Source: Rubripirellula lacrimiformis (GTDB lineage Bacteria; Planctomycetota; Planctomycetia; Pirellulales; Pirellulaceae). From it: a DNA stretch of 64,000 nucleotides. Both the position numbers and the translations under genes were made by a program. Numbering within the stretch: position 1 is the stretch's first letter; each line of letters opens with the position of its first letter. The notes under the pieces were generated by a model that was not told the origin of the DNA, made no database searches, and saw only the letters and a list, made by a program, of their open reading frames with translations. Positions 43,992-53,042 of the stretch are shown piece after piece. Location: assembly GCF_007741535.1 (NCBI RefSeq), contig NZ_CP036525.1, forward strand, positions 3,038,001-3,102,000, read 5' to 3'.

Positions 43992-44056
43992 GTGATGTAC
44001 CCTTTTGCTTCTAACGTCGAGGCGCGTGAAAAAATTAGAGATTCAGTTTCTGGCGA

Positions 44057-45130
44057 TCACTCATCGAAGTCACCCGCCAAGTTTCTTGCCTGCGCGAGCG
44101 CATCCGGTGCTAGTTCACGGATAATGCCCACGAAGTCCTGATTGATCAGTCGGCTAGCCCGACGCAACAGCAACGGCACAGGACTGGATGGTTCGTGCTG
44201 TTCGAAATATTTGATGGCCGCTTGAAGGACATGCGCGGCGTCTTCGCGAGATTCCACACGGATGCGAGTGATCTCGGGGATGGAATGATCCACGTCGTCG
44301 GGATTCCAGTCGTCTCGCACTTCTTCGCCAGATGTTGCTTGGTTGGTGTTCGAACTGACGTCCTTGATGATGGCATCGGACACCGACAGACGCTGGCGAA
44401 GTTGGTTCTTTAGGATGTCGCGACAACCTGCGACCTTGTTCATCAGTGTGCTTGCGTCCCATGCTCCTGTGCCAATCGTTTGGTCAAGGAATTCGATGGT
44501 TTGGCACAGCGAGCCATCGGCGCGTTGGCACACTTCATATCGCTGTCGAAGTTCGGTTACCGACAACGACAAAAAGGCGGCCTCGATTTCCATCGGTGTC
44601 GGGCGATCGGCATTTGCGATGTTCGCGGAATCGCCTTTGGAACGACGAACATCGTCCACGGTAACGGTCACATGAGGTGGAGCTTCGACCAGAGCGATTC
44701 GGCCGATCATGGTCAGCAGTCGTTCCGGTTCGCACAGTCGGCCCAGCGAGTTGATTCGCACGAACGGATCGTTGTTGTCGGACGCGTCAAGCTGTGGGTG
44801 GATGTCGGACCAGAAATTGCAGGTCCAATCGCGAAGCAAGCCCAAGCCATCGGCCAGCCCACTTAGACCCTCGCGGTGAGTGAGAGTCTCGATCAGCAGT
44901 ACGGCGACACGCAGGTCACGTGTTTCGGTTGCCAATTCCGATGCCAGTTGGTGGATGGTGTTCCACTCGGGGCCCTGCGCGGCAATGATCGTCTGGCCGT
45001 ACTGTTGCTCTCGCGTGCCCTCGCTGAGTCGCATCATCTCGACGAACCGCGGGTCGTACTCGAGATTCACGCCGGATGGCGAATTCGATGAAAGCGACGT
45101 GGTCAGAGATTGGCGTTCGACAGCCGGCAT
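44057..45130 (-). CDS. tssA: T6SS cap/baseplate protein TssA (ImpA N-domain)
   Basis: A 357-residue protein with the ImpA N-terminal domain (SGVNLEYDPRFVEMMRLSEG; GPEWNTIHQLASELATETRD; LRVAVLLIETLTHREGLSGL; WSDIHPQLD). TssA members prime and cap sheath assembly. The C-terminal part is a helical tail (HVLQAAIKYFEQHEPSSPVP, LLLRRASRLINQDFVGIIRE) of the dodecamer-forming kind. I start at ATG 45130 (MPAVERQSLTTS); the frame is open to 45172. Confidence 0.9.
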   Translation of the reverse strand: MPAVERQSLTTSLSSNSPSGVNLEYDPRFVEMMRLSEGTREQQYGQTIIAAQGPEWNTIHQLASELATETRDLRVAVLLIETLTHREGLSGLADGLGLLRDWTCNFWSDIHPQLDASDNNDPFVRINSLGRLCEPERLLTMIGRIALVEAPPHVTVTVDDVRRSKGDSANIANADRPTPMEIEAAFLSLSVTELRQRYEVCQRADGSLCQTIEFLDQTIGTGAWDASTLMNKVAGCRDILKNQLRQRLSVSDAIIKDVSSNTNQATSGEEVRDDWNPDDVDHSIPEITRIRVESREDAAHVLQAAIKYFEQHEPSSPVPLLLRRASRLINQDFVGIIRELAPDALAQARNLAGDFDE

Positions 45131-45257
45131 TTGCTTGTGTCTTCGCGTTCGATTTCGTGCCCACCCTCGCAATTGAGTGATGGTGTTAACGGTTGAATCG
45201 ACTTTATCACGCGAAGGCCTGAGTCACTTTGACGTCTTTTTGACGGTTTTTGCGATT

Positions 45258-47093
45258 TTAGGCCCAGAACAACCAGAACAGTTGAGCCAGCAGCATGGCT
45301 AGCAAGACGGCGGTTACCAGGATGATCGCATTGACGACGTTGCGGTGTCGACGGCAGCGTTGTCGTTCGCTCGATGTCCAAGCCAGATGATTCTGTTGGT
45401 CGACCATGTGACGAAGGACTGGTTCAAAGAAGCAACCCATCTTGGACGAGCCGCCCGATGTACCCGCCGCGGTCGAAGCGACGAACATGCCGCTGACGAT
45501 TCCTGGGTCGCCCGTTGGATTGACTGCATGAACCGCTTGGGGCTGCGATACCGTGGCAACGGCGCAGCTTTCCACCAACAAACTGCGCAGTGACGTGTGC
45601 CAACGCCGGCATTGGATCAACAGGCGTACCAGTCGGTAGTTCTGGGGCTGGCTCAACGATCGAGGCGTCTGGAACACCGTCTGCACGCGAGATTCCATCA
45701 TTCGGATGGCGTCGGTCGCAAGTCCGTTCATCGCGTCCACGGTGGGGATTTCTTCGGACACGAACGCGCGGCCCAGCGGTAGCGATGTTTCCTGTTCGAC
45801 CATCCGCAGTCGCCGCTGCAATTCGTGATAGTCATCGGCGTGATCGTTTTCGGTGACCATCATCGTGACCGGACTTGCGATCCCCAGTTCGGCCTGCATT
45901 TGATCCAGGTCGCTGCGTATCGCACGCCCCAGGATTCGCCCCGATTCACTTGACGTCGAACTGCGGTCGGTGATCGCGTCGGAGTCGACCAGCACCAACG
46001 TGCCGTTGATGGGGGCATGAGGAAAGCGTTCAGATCGCAGGCAAGCACAGAATTCCGCCATCTGTTCCTGGCATGCGGATGTCTTGGTCGACGAAAGCGA
46101 GTCGGGGATTGAACGCGCAGGAACGGTTTCCGGCGTGATCGATTGGGCGTCCAGGACCAGCGAACGGGCGTGGTCGAGTGTCCGCATCGCGCTGGTCATG
46201 GTAGCTGATTTTGTACCAGTGATTTTGGTCTTGGCACGCGGCGATGCGATGGCAACCGAATCAGGTCCGATGTTGGAGTGTCCGTCGTTGTCGTCCCCTA
46301 GGTCGTCAGATTCGAACGCATCCTTTCCCAGTTCCGATTCTTCGCTGGCAACGGGATCATCTTCGCCGCCCCGTTCAACGTCACCGGGCTGTTGATGTTC
46401 GGAATCCAGTTCATGTTTGGATGGATGGTCATCCTGGTTTGTCGGTGCGGCGGAATCTTGCACTCCTGGATCATCAACCGATGCGCGAACGCGACTTCGG
46501 CCATCGGCATCAACGAAAGAAAGTTGGTTTGTTGGGGATCCAGTGCCGGCACGTTTGTCGCCACTGCGAAGCAGACCGCCATACACGCCGATGTCGCGAC
46601 AGAAGATCAAGATCCGTTCTTCGGTCACATGCCAATCGATTGCAGGCGCAGCACCGGATGATGGGTGGGTTACGGTAAACCCGTCGCTGCCCATCAACGC
46701 ATCCTGTTGATGTCGCGTTTCGCAGCCAAGGACCACAAAGCAGGGAAGTTCGGATAGCCCGATGCCGTGTCGAGCCAGTAATTTGGTTCCGGCGTTCCAA
46801 CCTTGGCGAACTCGCACATCGCCAGGCGGGACCTCGTTCATCCAAATCCGTACCGTCCAGTAGGTAACGGCACAGGAGAGTCCCCACAGGACCAATAGGC
46901 CGACGCTACGTCCTAGCGTCATGTAGTCGCCCCAGGCGATGCGGGTGGGGTCGATTGAATAGACCAGCCATGCCACCAGCGCCAGGCAAAGCAAGAACGT
47001 CCCGACCAGCAAAGCAACCATCGCCGCCAACGAAAGTTCTAGGCGCGATTTCACACGCTGCGCAAGGCTTGGCTTGGCGTCATCAGACATCAA
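45258..47093 (-). CDS. tssM: Short TssM/IcmF-related protein lacking the periplasmic domain
   Basis: A 611-residue protein in the tssL-tssM position. Two N-terminal helices (about residues 22-46 and 63-87) precede a cytoplasmic domain resembling the TssM GTPase-like part, but the nucleotide-binding loop is lost (PCFVVLGCETRHQQDALMG where a G-x-x-x-x-G-K-T is expected). The IDWHVTEERILIF and NGTLVLVDSDAITD strands match TssM positions. A long D/E/S-rich linker lies in the middle. The protein ends at its third helix (ILVTAVLLAMLLAQLFWLFW, last residues), so it has no periplasmic C-terminus, unlike the usual 1100-1200-residue TssM. Downstream sequence holds no detached IcmF domain. Family call rests on context and weak motifs. 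Confidence 0.75.
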   Translation of the reverse strand: MMSDDAKPSLAQRVKSRLELSLAAMVALLVGTFLLCLALVAWLVYSIDPTRIAWGDYMTLGRSVGLLVLWGLSCAVTYWTVRIWMNEVPPGDVRVRQGWNAGTKLLARHGIGLSELPCFVVLGCETRHQQDALMGSDGFTVTHPSSGAAPAIDWHVTEERILIFCRDIGVYGGLLRSGDKRAGTGSPTNQLSFVDADGRSRVRASVDDPGVQDSAAPTNQDDHPSKHELDSEHQQPGDVERGGEDDPVASEESELGKDAFESDDLGDDNDGHSNIGPDSVAIASPRAKTKITGTKSATMTSAMRTLDHARSLVLDAQSITPETVPARSIPDSLSSTKTSACQEQMAEFCACLRSERFPHAPINGTLVLVDSDAITDRSSTSSESGRILGRAIRSDLDQMQAELGIASPVTMMVTENDHADDYHELQRRLRMVEQETSLPLGRAFVSEEIPTVDAMNGLATDAIRMMESRVQTVFQTPRSLSQPQNYRLVRLLIQCRRWHTSLRSLLVESCAVATVSQPQAVHAVNPTGDPGIVSGMFVASTAAGTSGGSSKMGCFFEPVLRHMVDQQNHLAWTSSERQRCRRHRNVVNAIILVTAVLLAMLLAQLFWLFWA

Positions 47094-47109
47094 TGATTCT
47101 TTAGGCTTT

Positions 47110-47766
47110 TCAGGATCGAAGCGTTAAGGAGAACACAGCCACATTTGCGATCAGCATCAGGCCTGCGGCGACAGTCCACCAAACGATGTTGCGGCGCGTT
47201 GTGTTCGGTGTGGCCCCGCCGAGTTGGCGGTGTTGGCGAGCTGGGCGGTCTCCGCCGGTATCTTCTGAGAGATGCATCTGCGCTTTTGCCAGCCAGTCTT
47301 CGATCGTCGGTGGAATCCCAAGTTCCTTTGTCGTGGACGTGGAAAGCTCGGGCACCGAGTAGACACCGCGAAATCCAAGCAACACACAGTCGTGGAACAC
47401 CCGCAGCACGTTGTTGCCAGGGGCGCGGGAAGCCGCATCACGAGCGACCTCGGTGGCAAGTTGGTAAAAACGTTCGCTGCAAATGCGCGACCCAAACGTA
47501 CTGGCTTCCATTACGTGGTCATTCCACCAAACTCGACCTGACCATGGCATGTCTAGCATCAACTCATCGGTCAGGGCGACCAACGCGTAGATGGCGGATT
47601 CCCAATCAGCATCGTGAAAGTGACTCTGCCGAGCCGTTTTGATACGCCCGGTCAAGGCATCGTTCAAACTGACCGGATCCACCGACTCACCCGCCTGGAT
47701 CGCATCGATCACGGCAAGCAGCGATTCAAAGTAATCATCCACGAATTGATCAAGCGATTTCTTCAT
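47110..47766 (-). CDS. tssL: T6SS membrane protein TssL (DotU-like)
   Basis: A 218-residue protein with the DotU-like cytoplasmic helical domain (QFVDDYFESLLAVIDAIQAG, YALVALTDELMLDMPWSG, FYQLATEVARDAASR, VLLGFRGVYS) and a C-terminal membrane helix (IVWWTVAAGLMLIANVAVFS). It normally binds TssM and the baseplate. There is no peptidoglycan-binding extension. ATG 47766 overlaps the tssK stop by one base (TGATG), so translation is coupled; the longer frame to 47934 lies inside tssK. Confidence 0.93.
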   Translation of the reverse strand: MKKSLDQFVDDYFESLLAVIDAIQAGESVDPVSLNDALTGRIKTARQSHFHDADWESAIYALVALTDELMLDMPWSGRVWWNDHVMEASTFGSRICSERFYQLATEVARDAASRAPGNNVLRVFHDCVLLGFRGVYSVPELSTSTTKELGIPPTIEDWLAKAQMHLSEDTGGDRPARQHRQLGGATPNTTRRNIVWWTVAAGLMLIANVAVFSLTLRS

Positions 47767-49262
47767 CAAACGTTCCCAGTTCGTTGGATCGCATAAATCG
47801 CGAACTGAAGCGAAACGGTGTGGCTGTCGACGCGAACGCTCAGCGTTTGATTTCCCGCCAATTGACGATGGTCTTCGATCAACTGTTCTCGTAATCGCAT
47901 CGCGATGGTGCCGGTATCCAAGACGTCGGTCCAAGCCGGGCCACTGCCGCTGATCTCAAAAAAGCTCCAGTCGGACTGGGATGGCAACGATCGCGGGACC
48001 TCTCGAAGCGGTTTCAGTTCCAAGCCCATCGCTCGTTTGTTGTACAAAGCTTCGACCTGCCTTGCGCTGCCTAGTTTCCAGTCCAGGAAACCGGGTGACA
48101 GAATCTTTTCGAGTCCCGATGTCGACAACTTTCCGCGACGAACACCAATCACGCATTGCCAGTTGCTTGTCAGCCATTGGGGATCCAGGCTGACCTGCAT
48201 TCCCAACCCGGCGCCGACAAAATAACGCTGCTGATAGGCACTGCGTCCTACCGCTGCGATTCGCGACTCAATCCGGGCTCGCAATGCATAAAACAGTGGG
48301 CCGATCGCGTCATGGTCATAGGCGGCGATCGATTGCAGCGAACGGCTCTCGCTGAACAGATCCAGCGCACCAGCCAGGCGACTCAGTTCTACGTAAGCCG
48401 CCCATGGGTGCACACCGCTGGACTGCGCCAGCACACCAATCACGGCTGCCGCTTGATTCAGCGATTGCAGCATCAGAATTCGTTGCAGGTCGCCGGGCTG
48501 ATCAGCGTCCATGCCAACGCTGTGATCGTTGACCAGTTTGGACAATAGTTCGATCTTTAGCATCATCAGGTCGTGAATCGGTCGCAGCAACCGCTGACGC
48601 ATCTGTGGCCACGCAGCGCAATCCATCAGTGATGGGATGAATCGGTCATCGAGTTCGGCGATCGATCCGCCCACGGTGCCCCGTTTGACTCGAGCGATTC
48701 GCAGAACGTCGTAGCCGGTCAAGTCGTCCGTCGACAGCATCAACGTCGCGTTGACGCGGCGAAAAATCACCGGTTCCACGCTCGATCCGTCGCTTTCATC
48801 CGGGACGTGGATTTGCAGTTGGCGGTATCGTGTGCCTTCGCCTTGATCGCCTTCGGCAACATTTGCAGAACCTAGTTGCAGTCGGGGCACCGCCAGAAAA
48901 ACGTCGACACTGTCGCCGCCGCTAATCGGGATGGTGGCACCACCGGCGTTGGAAACTGTGGCAGAGGAGGTTCCAGAAGACGAAACCGCGAAGCCGGCCC
49001 GCAGGTCCACCCGCTCGGTCGACTCACCCGCGGCCAATTCGACCATGGTGCCCTCTGGCATCCTGGCGCGAACTCCATCCAACTGGAAGAATCCCAATGC
49101 CAGGGCGTCTGCGTTGATCGAAATGCTGGCCAAACCATAGCTGTATGGGTTCTGCCAGCGATCGGCGGCCGCTTGGTTTTCGTGCCAATGCCGGTCCCAC
49201 GCCTGCAAATGATGAGGGCGTAGAAAGAGTCCTTCGTGCCAATGGACCGCAAGATTCTGCAT
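47766..49262 (-). CDS. tssK: T6SS baseplate-membrane connector TssK
   Basis: A 498-residue TssK/ImpJ/VasE: VHWHEGLFLRPHHLQAWDRH near the N-terminus is diagnostic, with QRLLRPIHDLMMLKIELLSK and HPWAAYVELSRLAGALDLFS further on. It links the baseplate wedge to TssL/TssM. ATG 49262 is preceded by GGAAAGGA at good spacing, so it is preferred over the ATG at 49298. It is the first gene of the cluster. Confidence 0.95.
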   Translation of the reverse strand: MQNLAVHWHEGLFLRPHHLQAWDRHWHENQAAADRWQNPYSYGLASISINADALALGFFQLDGVRARMPEGTMVELAAGESTERVDLRAGFAVSSSGTSSATVSNAGGATIPISGGDSVDVFLAVPRLQLGSANVAEGDQGEGTRYRQLQIHVPDESDGSSVEPVIFRRVNATLMLSTDDLTGYDVLRIARVKRGTVGGSIAELDDRFIPSLMDCAAWPQMRQRLLRPIHDLMMLKIELLSKLVNDHSVGMDADQPGDLQRILMLQSLNQAAAVIGVLAQSSGVHPWAAYVELSRLAGALDLFSESRSLQSIAAYDHDAIGPLFYALRARIESRIAAVGRSAYQQRYFVGAGLGMQVSLDPQWLTSNWQCVIGVRRGKLSTSGLEKILSPGFLDWKLGSARQVEALYNKRAMGLELKPLREVPRSLPSQSDWSFFEISGSGPAWTDVLDTGTIAMRLREQLIEDHRQLAGNQTLSVRVDSHTVSLQFAIYAIQRTGNV

Positions 49263-49463
49263 CGGATTCCTTTCCGAATGATTGGCGGCGTTCATCAAAT
49301 CATTTTGACTCGCCGTGTCTAATCGGGCGTAGATTAGCTAATTCATGCAAACACTTCCAGACGATAATGCCAGTAGAGTCAACGTGAATGAGTTTCACGG
49401 CGCGTCGCCGACTTGCCCTCATCGCTCAGTGAACCTATGTCTCTTTGAAGCCCGCGCCGAAGT
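49263..49463. promoter_or_regulatory. Divergent promoter region of the T6SS cluster
   Basis: The 200-bp gap between tssK (minus) and the exported-protein gene (plus) is the only sizeable upstream region of the T6SS genes, so it should hold the main promoter. An A/T-rich stretch with AATCATTTTGACTCG and TCTAATCGGGCGTAGATTAGC (near 49300-49338) lies there; a short inverted repeat CTAATC...GATTAG is seen. No factor is assigned. Confidence 0.45.
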
Positions 49464-50858
49464 GTGACCAAAACTGTTTTCACCGCACTGCTGCTGACGA
49501 ACATGCTGTTGGTCTCGCTGCTGTCGCTTCCAGCGCCGGCCCAGTGGGATATCCGGCTGGATTCGCCACTGCGCGAATCGATGCTCGACGACGGGTCGCT
49601 GGACCAACACGGGATGATCGAAGAGACGCTGTTGCTGGCACCCGCAGCAGAGGGCATTCCTGCTGCACCAATCCCCGTTGATCTGACCCCAACCGAGGTT
49701 GCTCCGGCCGAGCCGCTACCGATCCAACCCGTTCCAATCCAGCCCGTTCCAATCCAGCCCGACACCAGCGGGATCTCGATTAGCGGGCCGAGTGCGATGG
49801 ATCCGATTCTTTGGTCCGATTCGCCGGAGAGACCTTTCCCCGGCAGTGTTGATGCCGCGACCAGCACCGGCCCTTGCGGCTGCGATCAAGGCCTCGCTTG
49901 TGACGGGACCTGCGGTTGTCAGTCAACTTCGCCCGGCGTTTCTTGCCAATGGACTCCTTGGCAGAATTTTCGCGGACCCTCCCTCCCGATCGATTTCGAA
50001 CGCTTCATGATCGGAGCGAACTTTCGAAAGCAACGAACCCATGACCGAGGGATCGGTTATGAACGAGTCATGTTTGCCCCCAATGTCTTGGACACGGCGA
50101 TCCAGGTGCCTCATTTCGGCGTGCGGCTGAAACTGGATGACGGACTGCAGACGCCCGATCGTGCCGAGTACTACTGGGGGCAACCGGCGGGTCCGGAAAC
50201 CGGGCTGAACGCACAAGACTTGTCGGTTCGGCTTGCGGTTGGCAACGAAAAAGCAATGGTGTTGACTCAGTACACGATGCGTTCGCTGGACCCGGAAATC
50301 AACGACAACACCACCGGTTTCGGGGATATGGTGATCGGTGCTCAGGCACTATTGGTGGACGGGAAACGCACCAAGGTCGCGACGGTCTTTCGGACCTATC
50401 TGGCAACGGGACCAGTCAAAAGAGGTCTGGGAACCGGCCACACTTCGCTTGAATATGGCTTGCTTGGACGACACTGCCTGCGTCCGGAAACTTATGCGTT
50501 CGCTGAACTGAAATACTGGATGCCCCTGAAAGGCACCGAGGGAATCGCGGGCGATGTGCTGTCCACCGGCTGGGGGATTAGCACGATCGCAGCCGAAAGT
50601 GACGTGTTCGCGTTTCTGCCTACGCTAGAAATCAAAACGCTTTCCTTTCTGTTCGGCGGTCAGAATGCTACCAGTCCGACGACATTTCAACGCGTTGACG
50701 GCGAAACCGCGATCGAAGTCTACCCGGGGGCCCGTTTTGTGTTGGGGCCCAAAAGCGATCTGGGACTGTGGGAGTTTGGGGTGGCGACAGGCTTTACCAT
50801 CGCCGACGAACAATGGTTTGATACGCGATTCGTGTTCGATGCACGGCTCTCATTCTGA
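49464..50858 (+). CDS. Exported outer-membrane-type beta protein
   Basis: A 464-residue protein starting at GTG 49464 with a signal peptide (KTVFTALLLTNMLLVSLLSL, cleavage near PAPAQ). A proline-rich linker with repeats (PIQPVPIQPVPIQP) and a small cysteine cluster (GPCGCDQGLACDGTCGCQS) lead into a 300-residue beta-rich C-terminus ending in F (FDTRFVFDARLSF), the usual last strand of an outer-membrane barrel. Planctomycete relatives are annotated only as hypothetical or transporter-like. It diverges from tssK and converges on the kinase gene, overlapping its end by nine bases. Confidence 0.7.
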   Translation: MTKTVFTALLLTNMLLVSLLSLPAPAQWDIRLDSPLRESMLDDGSLDQHGMIEETLLLAPAAEGIPAAPIPVDLTPTEVAPAEPLPIQPVPIQPVPIQPDTSGISISGPSAMDPILWSDSPERPFPGSVDAATSTGPCGCDQGLACDGTCGCQSTSPGVSCQWTPWQNFRGPSLPIDFERFMIGANFRKQRTHDRGIGYERVMFAPNVLDTAIQVPHFGVRLKLDDGLQTPDRAEYYWGQPAGPETGLNAQDLSVRLAVGNEKAMVLTQYTMRSLDPEINDNTTGFGDMVIGAQALLVDGKRTKVATVFRTYLATGPVKRGLGTGHTSLEYGLLGRHCLRPETYAFAELKYWMPLKGTEGIAGDVLSTGWGISTIAAESDVFAFLPTLEIKTLSFLFGGQNATSPTTFQRVDGETAIEVYPGARFVLGPKSDLGLWEFGVATGFTIADEQWFDTRFVFDARLSF

Positions 50859-53036
50859 CTTGGCCGGACTTTCCTGATTCGCCCACTTGGGGCGATCCAC
50901 GCTGGAATCAATCTTGCGAATGCGTTGAACCTCGGCCAACGCTGCCGTCTTATGCCCCAGCGACCAAAGTTTTTCAGCTAGATTCAGCGACGCCCCCGTT
51001 GCCTCGGGGCGCAACGCAACGGCGATGGCATAGTAGTGCAACGAATCCCGATTGTCGTCGACCTGTGGATCCGCCGAAGGGTGACGCGACAGCATGGTTG
51101 CCAGGGTATGGTTCACCCAAAAGTCGCTGGGGTGGGACGCTTGTCCGCGCCGCAGCACAGCGATTGCATGCGGATGCTTGCCACTGGCGGCCAGTGCGTT
51201 GGCCAGTTGCACGCGGCTGAATGGCAGAAAGTGTTGATCCAACCCATCTTCGGCAATACGCGTCAGTTCGGCATGATCGCCGGCTAGAATCGCCATCCGG
51301 AGGCGTTGCCGCAGAGGGTCTGTGTCCAGGTACGACAGCACGTCGGCAGGCCAAGGGGTGGCAAGTCCCGTCGAGATCGCCAACTGCTCGCCGATCCAGA
51401 AGTCCAGTGATTCGATGATGTGCTGCAGCAGAAACCGCGGTACTTGGCGCAGTTTGGCTGCCGCGTGTCGCGGAGGCGTGGTGTCGACGTTCAGGCCGAA
51501 TGAGTTAAACGCATCGGAGATGAGGGCGATGGCACGCGCCGAACCAAAGTCCGAGTCCTGTTGACCTTCGTTGTGCAACGTCGTGGTCAGTCGTGACGAA
51601 TCGAGCGCGGATACAAGATCGAAGGCGGATTCGTCGGTATGGATTGTCGTCTCCAACTGGTTCAGTCGATCTCGGGCAGCCGACAACTGTGGCTGATCGC
51701 GAAGCAGTTGTCGCGTTTGCTCCAGCGTCACAGCGGCATGGACCAGACTGCTGGTCGGTTTGGACTTGCTGGTGGCGATGGATATCTGCAGCATCCTGGC
51801 TTGGTCCAGCAGATGGCGGGATTGCAGCGAAGCTTGTCTTGTTCGATCCATCGCTCGGATCGATTCGACCGACCATAGCAACATTCCGCTGGCGATCGCG
51901 ACGCAAGCGGCGGCCACCGCCAACACGGTTGCCGGGCGTCGCCGAATCAGTTTGCGTGTCTGATACAGCAGCGTCGGTGCCGCAGCTTGGGTGGGCTGGT
52001 CATCGAGGAACCGCTGAAGATCGTCTGCGAAATCTGCCGCGGTTGCGTATCGGTGAATGCGGTCGGGGGCTAACGATTTTAGCACCACCCAATCGAGGTC
52101 TCGCTGGCACTCGCCAACCAATTGGCTCAGACTGGTGCGACATCCGTACGCTAGTTCTTGCTGTTGCGAAGCGTCAAGAGACTGGACTCGCGCACTCGGA
52201 CGTGGCGTTTCGTGGTTTTCGGTCAATCGCCGCAGCGCCGAAAAGTCTCGAAAGGGGGTGTCTCGCTGGTTGATCGGGGTCGATCCGCACAGCAGTTCAA
52301 ACAGGATGGCGCCAATCGAAAACACATCCGCACGTGCGTCGACATCATTGCCGACAGCCTGTTCCGGGCTAAGGTATCCCGGTGTACCGATGAATTGGTC
52401 ACAGGCGGTCAAGCCAGAGACAATCGTGTCGTGGCCTTGGATGACCTTGGCGATGCCAAAGTCGATGATCTTGATCATCGGTCCGTCGCTGCCCTGGCAC
52501 ACCAAGATGTTGTCGGGTTTCAAATCGCGATGGACGACGCCGCTTTGATGGGCTGCATGGACTGCCCGGCAAATTCGTTGAACCAGCCGGATTCGTTGCT
52601 CGATCGTTAACCTGTGCTGATGGCAGTATGTCGCCAGCGACACTCCATCGACCAGTTCCATCACAAAGTATGGTTCGCCGCGGTCCGACGTCGACGCGTC
52701 GAATAGGCACGCGATTTCGTTGTGGTGCATCGCAGCCAATACTTGGCCTTCGGCGACAAACCGAGCACGCGCCTCGTGGTTCGATGGGGTGGATCCAAAC
52801 ACTTCCGAAGTCATCAGCTTCAACGCGACATCACGTTGAACCGGATAGCATTGGTGGGCGCGGTAGACGCTTCCCATGCCACCGCGACCGATAAGCGAAT
52901 CGATCCGATAGTTTCCAATGTTTCGGCCGATGACAGGATCTTGGCCGAGTTCGACGGTGGTTGGGGCCGGACTTGCGATCGCGGCGCCGACCCGAAGATC
53001 ACGGGTCTTTTCGTTGGATGGTTCCAGTTCGATCAC
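50850..53036 (-). CDS. Membrane Ser/Thr protein kinase with C-terminal TPR-like region
   Basis: A 728-residue Hanks-type kinase. Glycine loop GRGGMGSV (50-57), invariant Lys73 in VALKLM, catalytic loop VVHRDLKPDN (HRD at 169-171), DFG at 192-194, and activation-segment GTPGYLSPEQA are all intact. A membrane helix (TVLAVAAACVAIASGMLLW, around residue 375) separates it from a helical TPR-like exported region (VQLANALAASGKHPHAIAVL; VALRPEATGASLNLAEKLW). The start is a GTG. It lies six bases after the FHA-GGDEF gene. Kinase-FHA pairs control T6SS assembly in other bacteria, and its position beside the cluster suggests a similar role. Confidence 0.88.
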   Translation of the reverse strand: MIELEPSNEKTRDLRVGAAIASPAPTTVELGQDPVIGRNIGNYRIDSLIGRGGMGSVYRAHQCYPVQRDVALKLMTSEVFGSTPSNHEARARFVAEGQVLAAMHHNEIACLFDASTSDRGEPYFVMELVDGVSLATYCHQHRLTIEQRIRLVQRICRAVHAAHQSGVVHRDLKPDNILVCQGSDGPMIKIIDFGIAKVIQGHDTIVSGLTACDQFIGTPGYLSPEQAVGNDVDARADVFSIGAILFELLCGSTPINQRDTPFRDFSALRRLTENHETPRPSARVQSLDASQQQELAYGCRTSLSQLVGECQRDLDWVVLKSLAPDRIHRYATAADFADDLQRFLDDQPTQAAAPTLLYQTRKLIRRRPATVLAVAAACVAIASGMLLWSVESIRAMDRTRQASLQSRHLLDQARMLQISIATSKSKPTSSLVHAAVTLEQTRQLLRDQPQLSAARDRLNQLETTIHTDESAFDLVSALDSSRLTTTLHNEGQQDSDFGSARAIALISDAFNSFGLNVDTTPPRHAAAKLRQVPRFLLQHIIESLDFWIGEQLAISTGLATPWPADVLSYLDTDPLRQRLRMAILAGDHAELTRIAEDGLDQHFLPFSRVQLANALAASGKHPHAIAVLRRGQASHPSDFWVNHTLATMLSRHPSADPQVDDNRDSLHYYAIAVALRPEATGASLNLAEKLWSLGHKTAALAEVQRIRKIDSSVDRPKWANQESPAKSE

Positions 53037-53042
53037 AGGAAA

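Noticed and set aside
45130-45258. A split tssM with its C-terminal half displaced by a frameshift
   Set aside because: Only about 130 bases separate it from tssA, and no frame there encodes more periplasmic-domain sequence.
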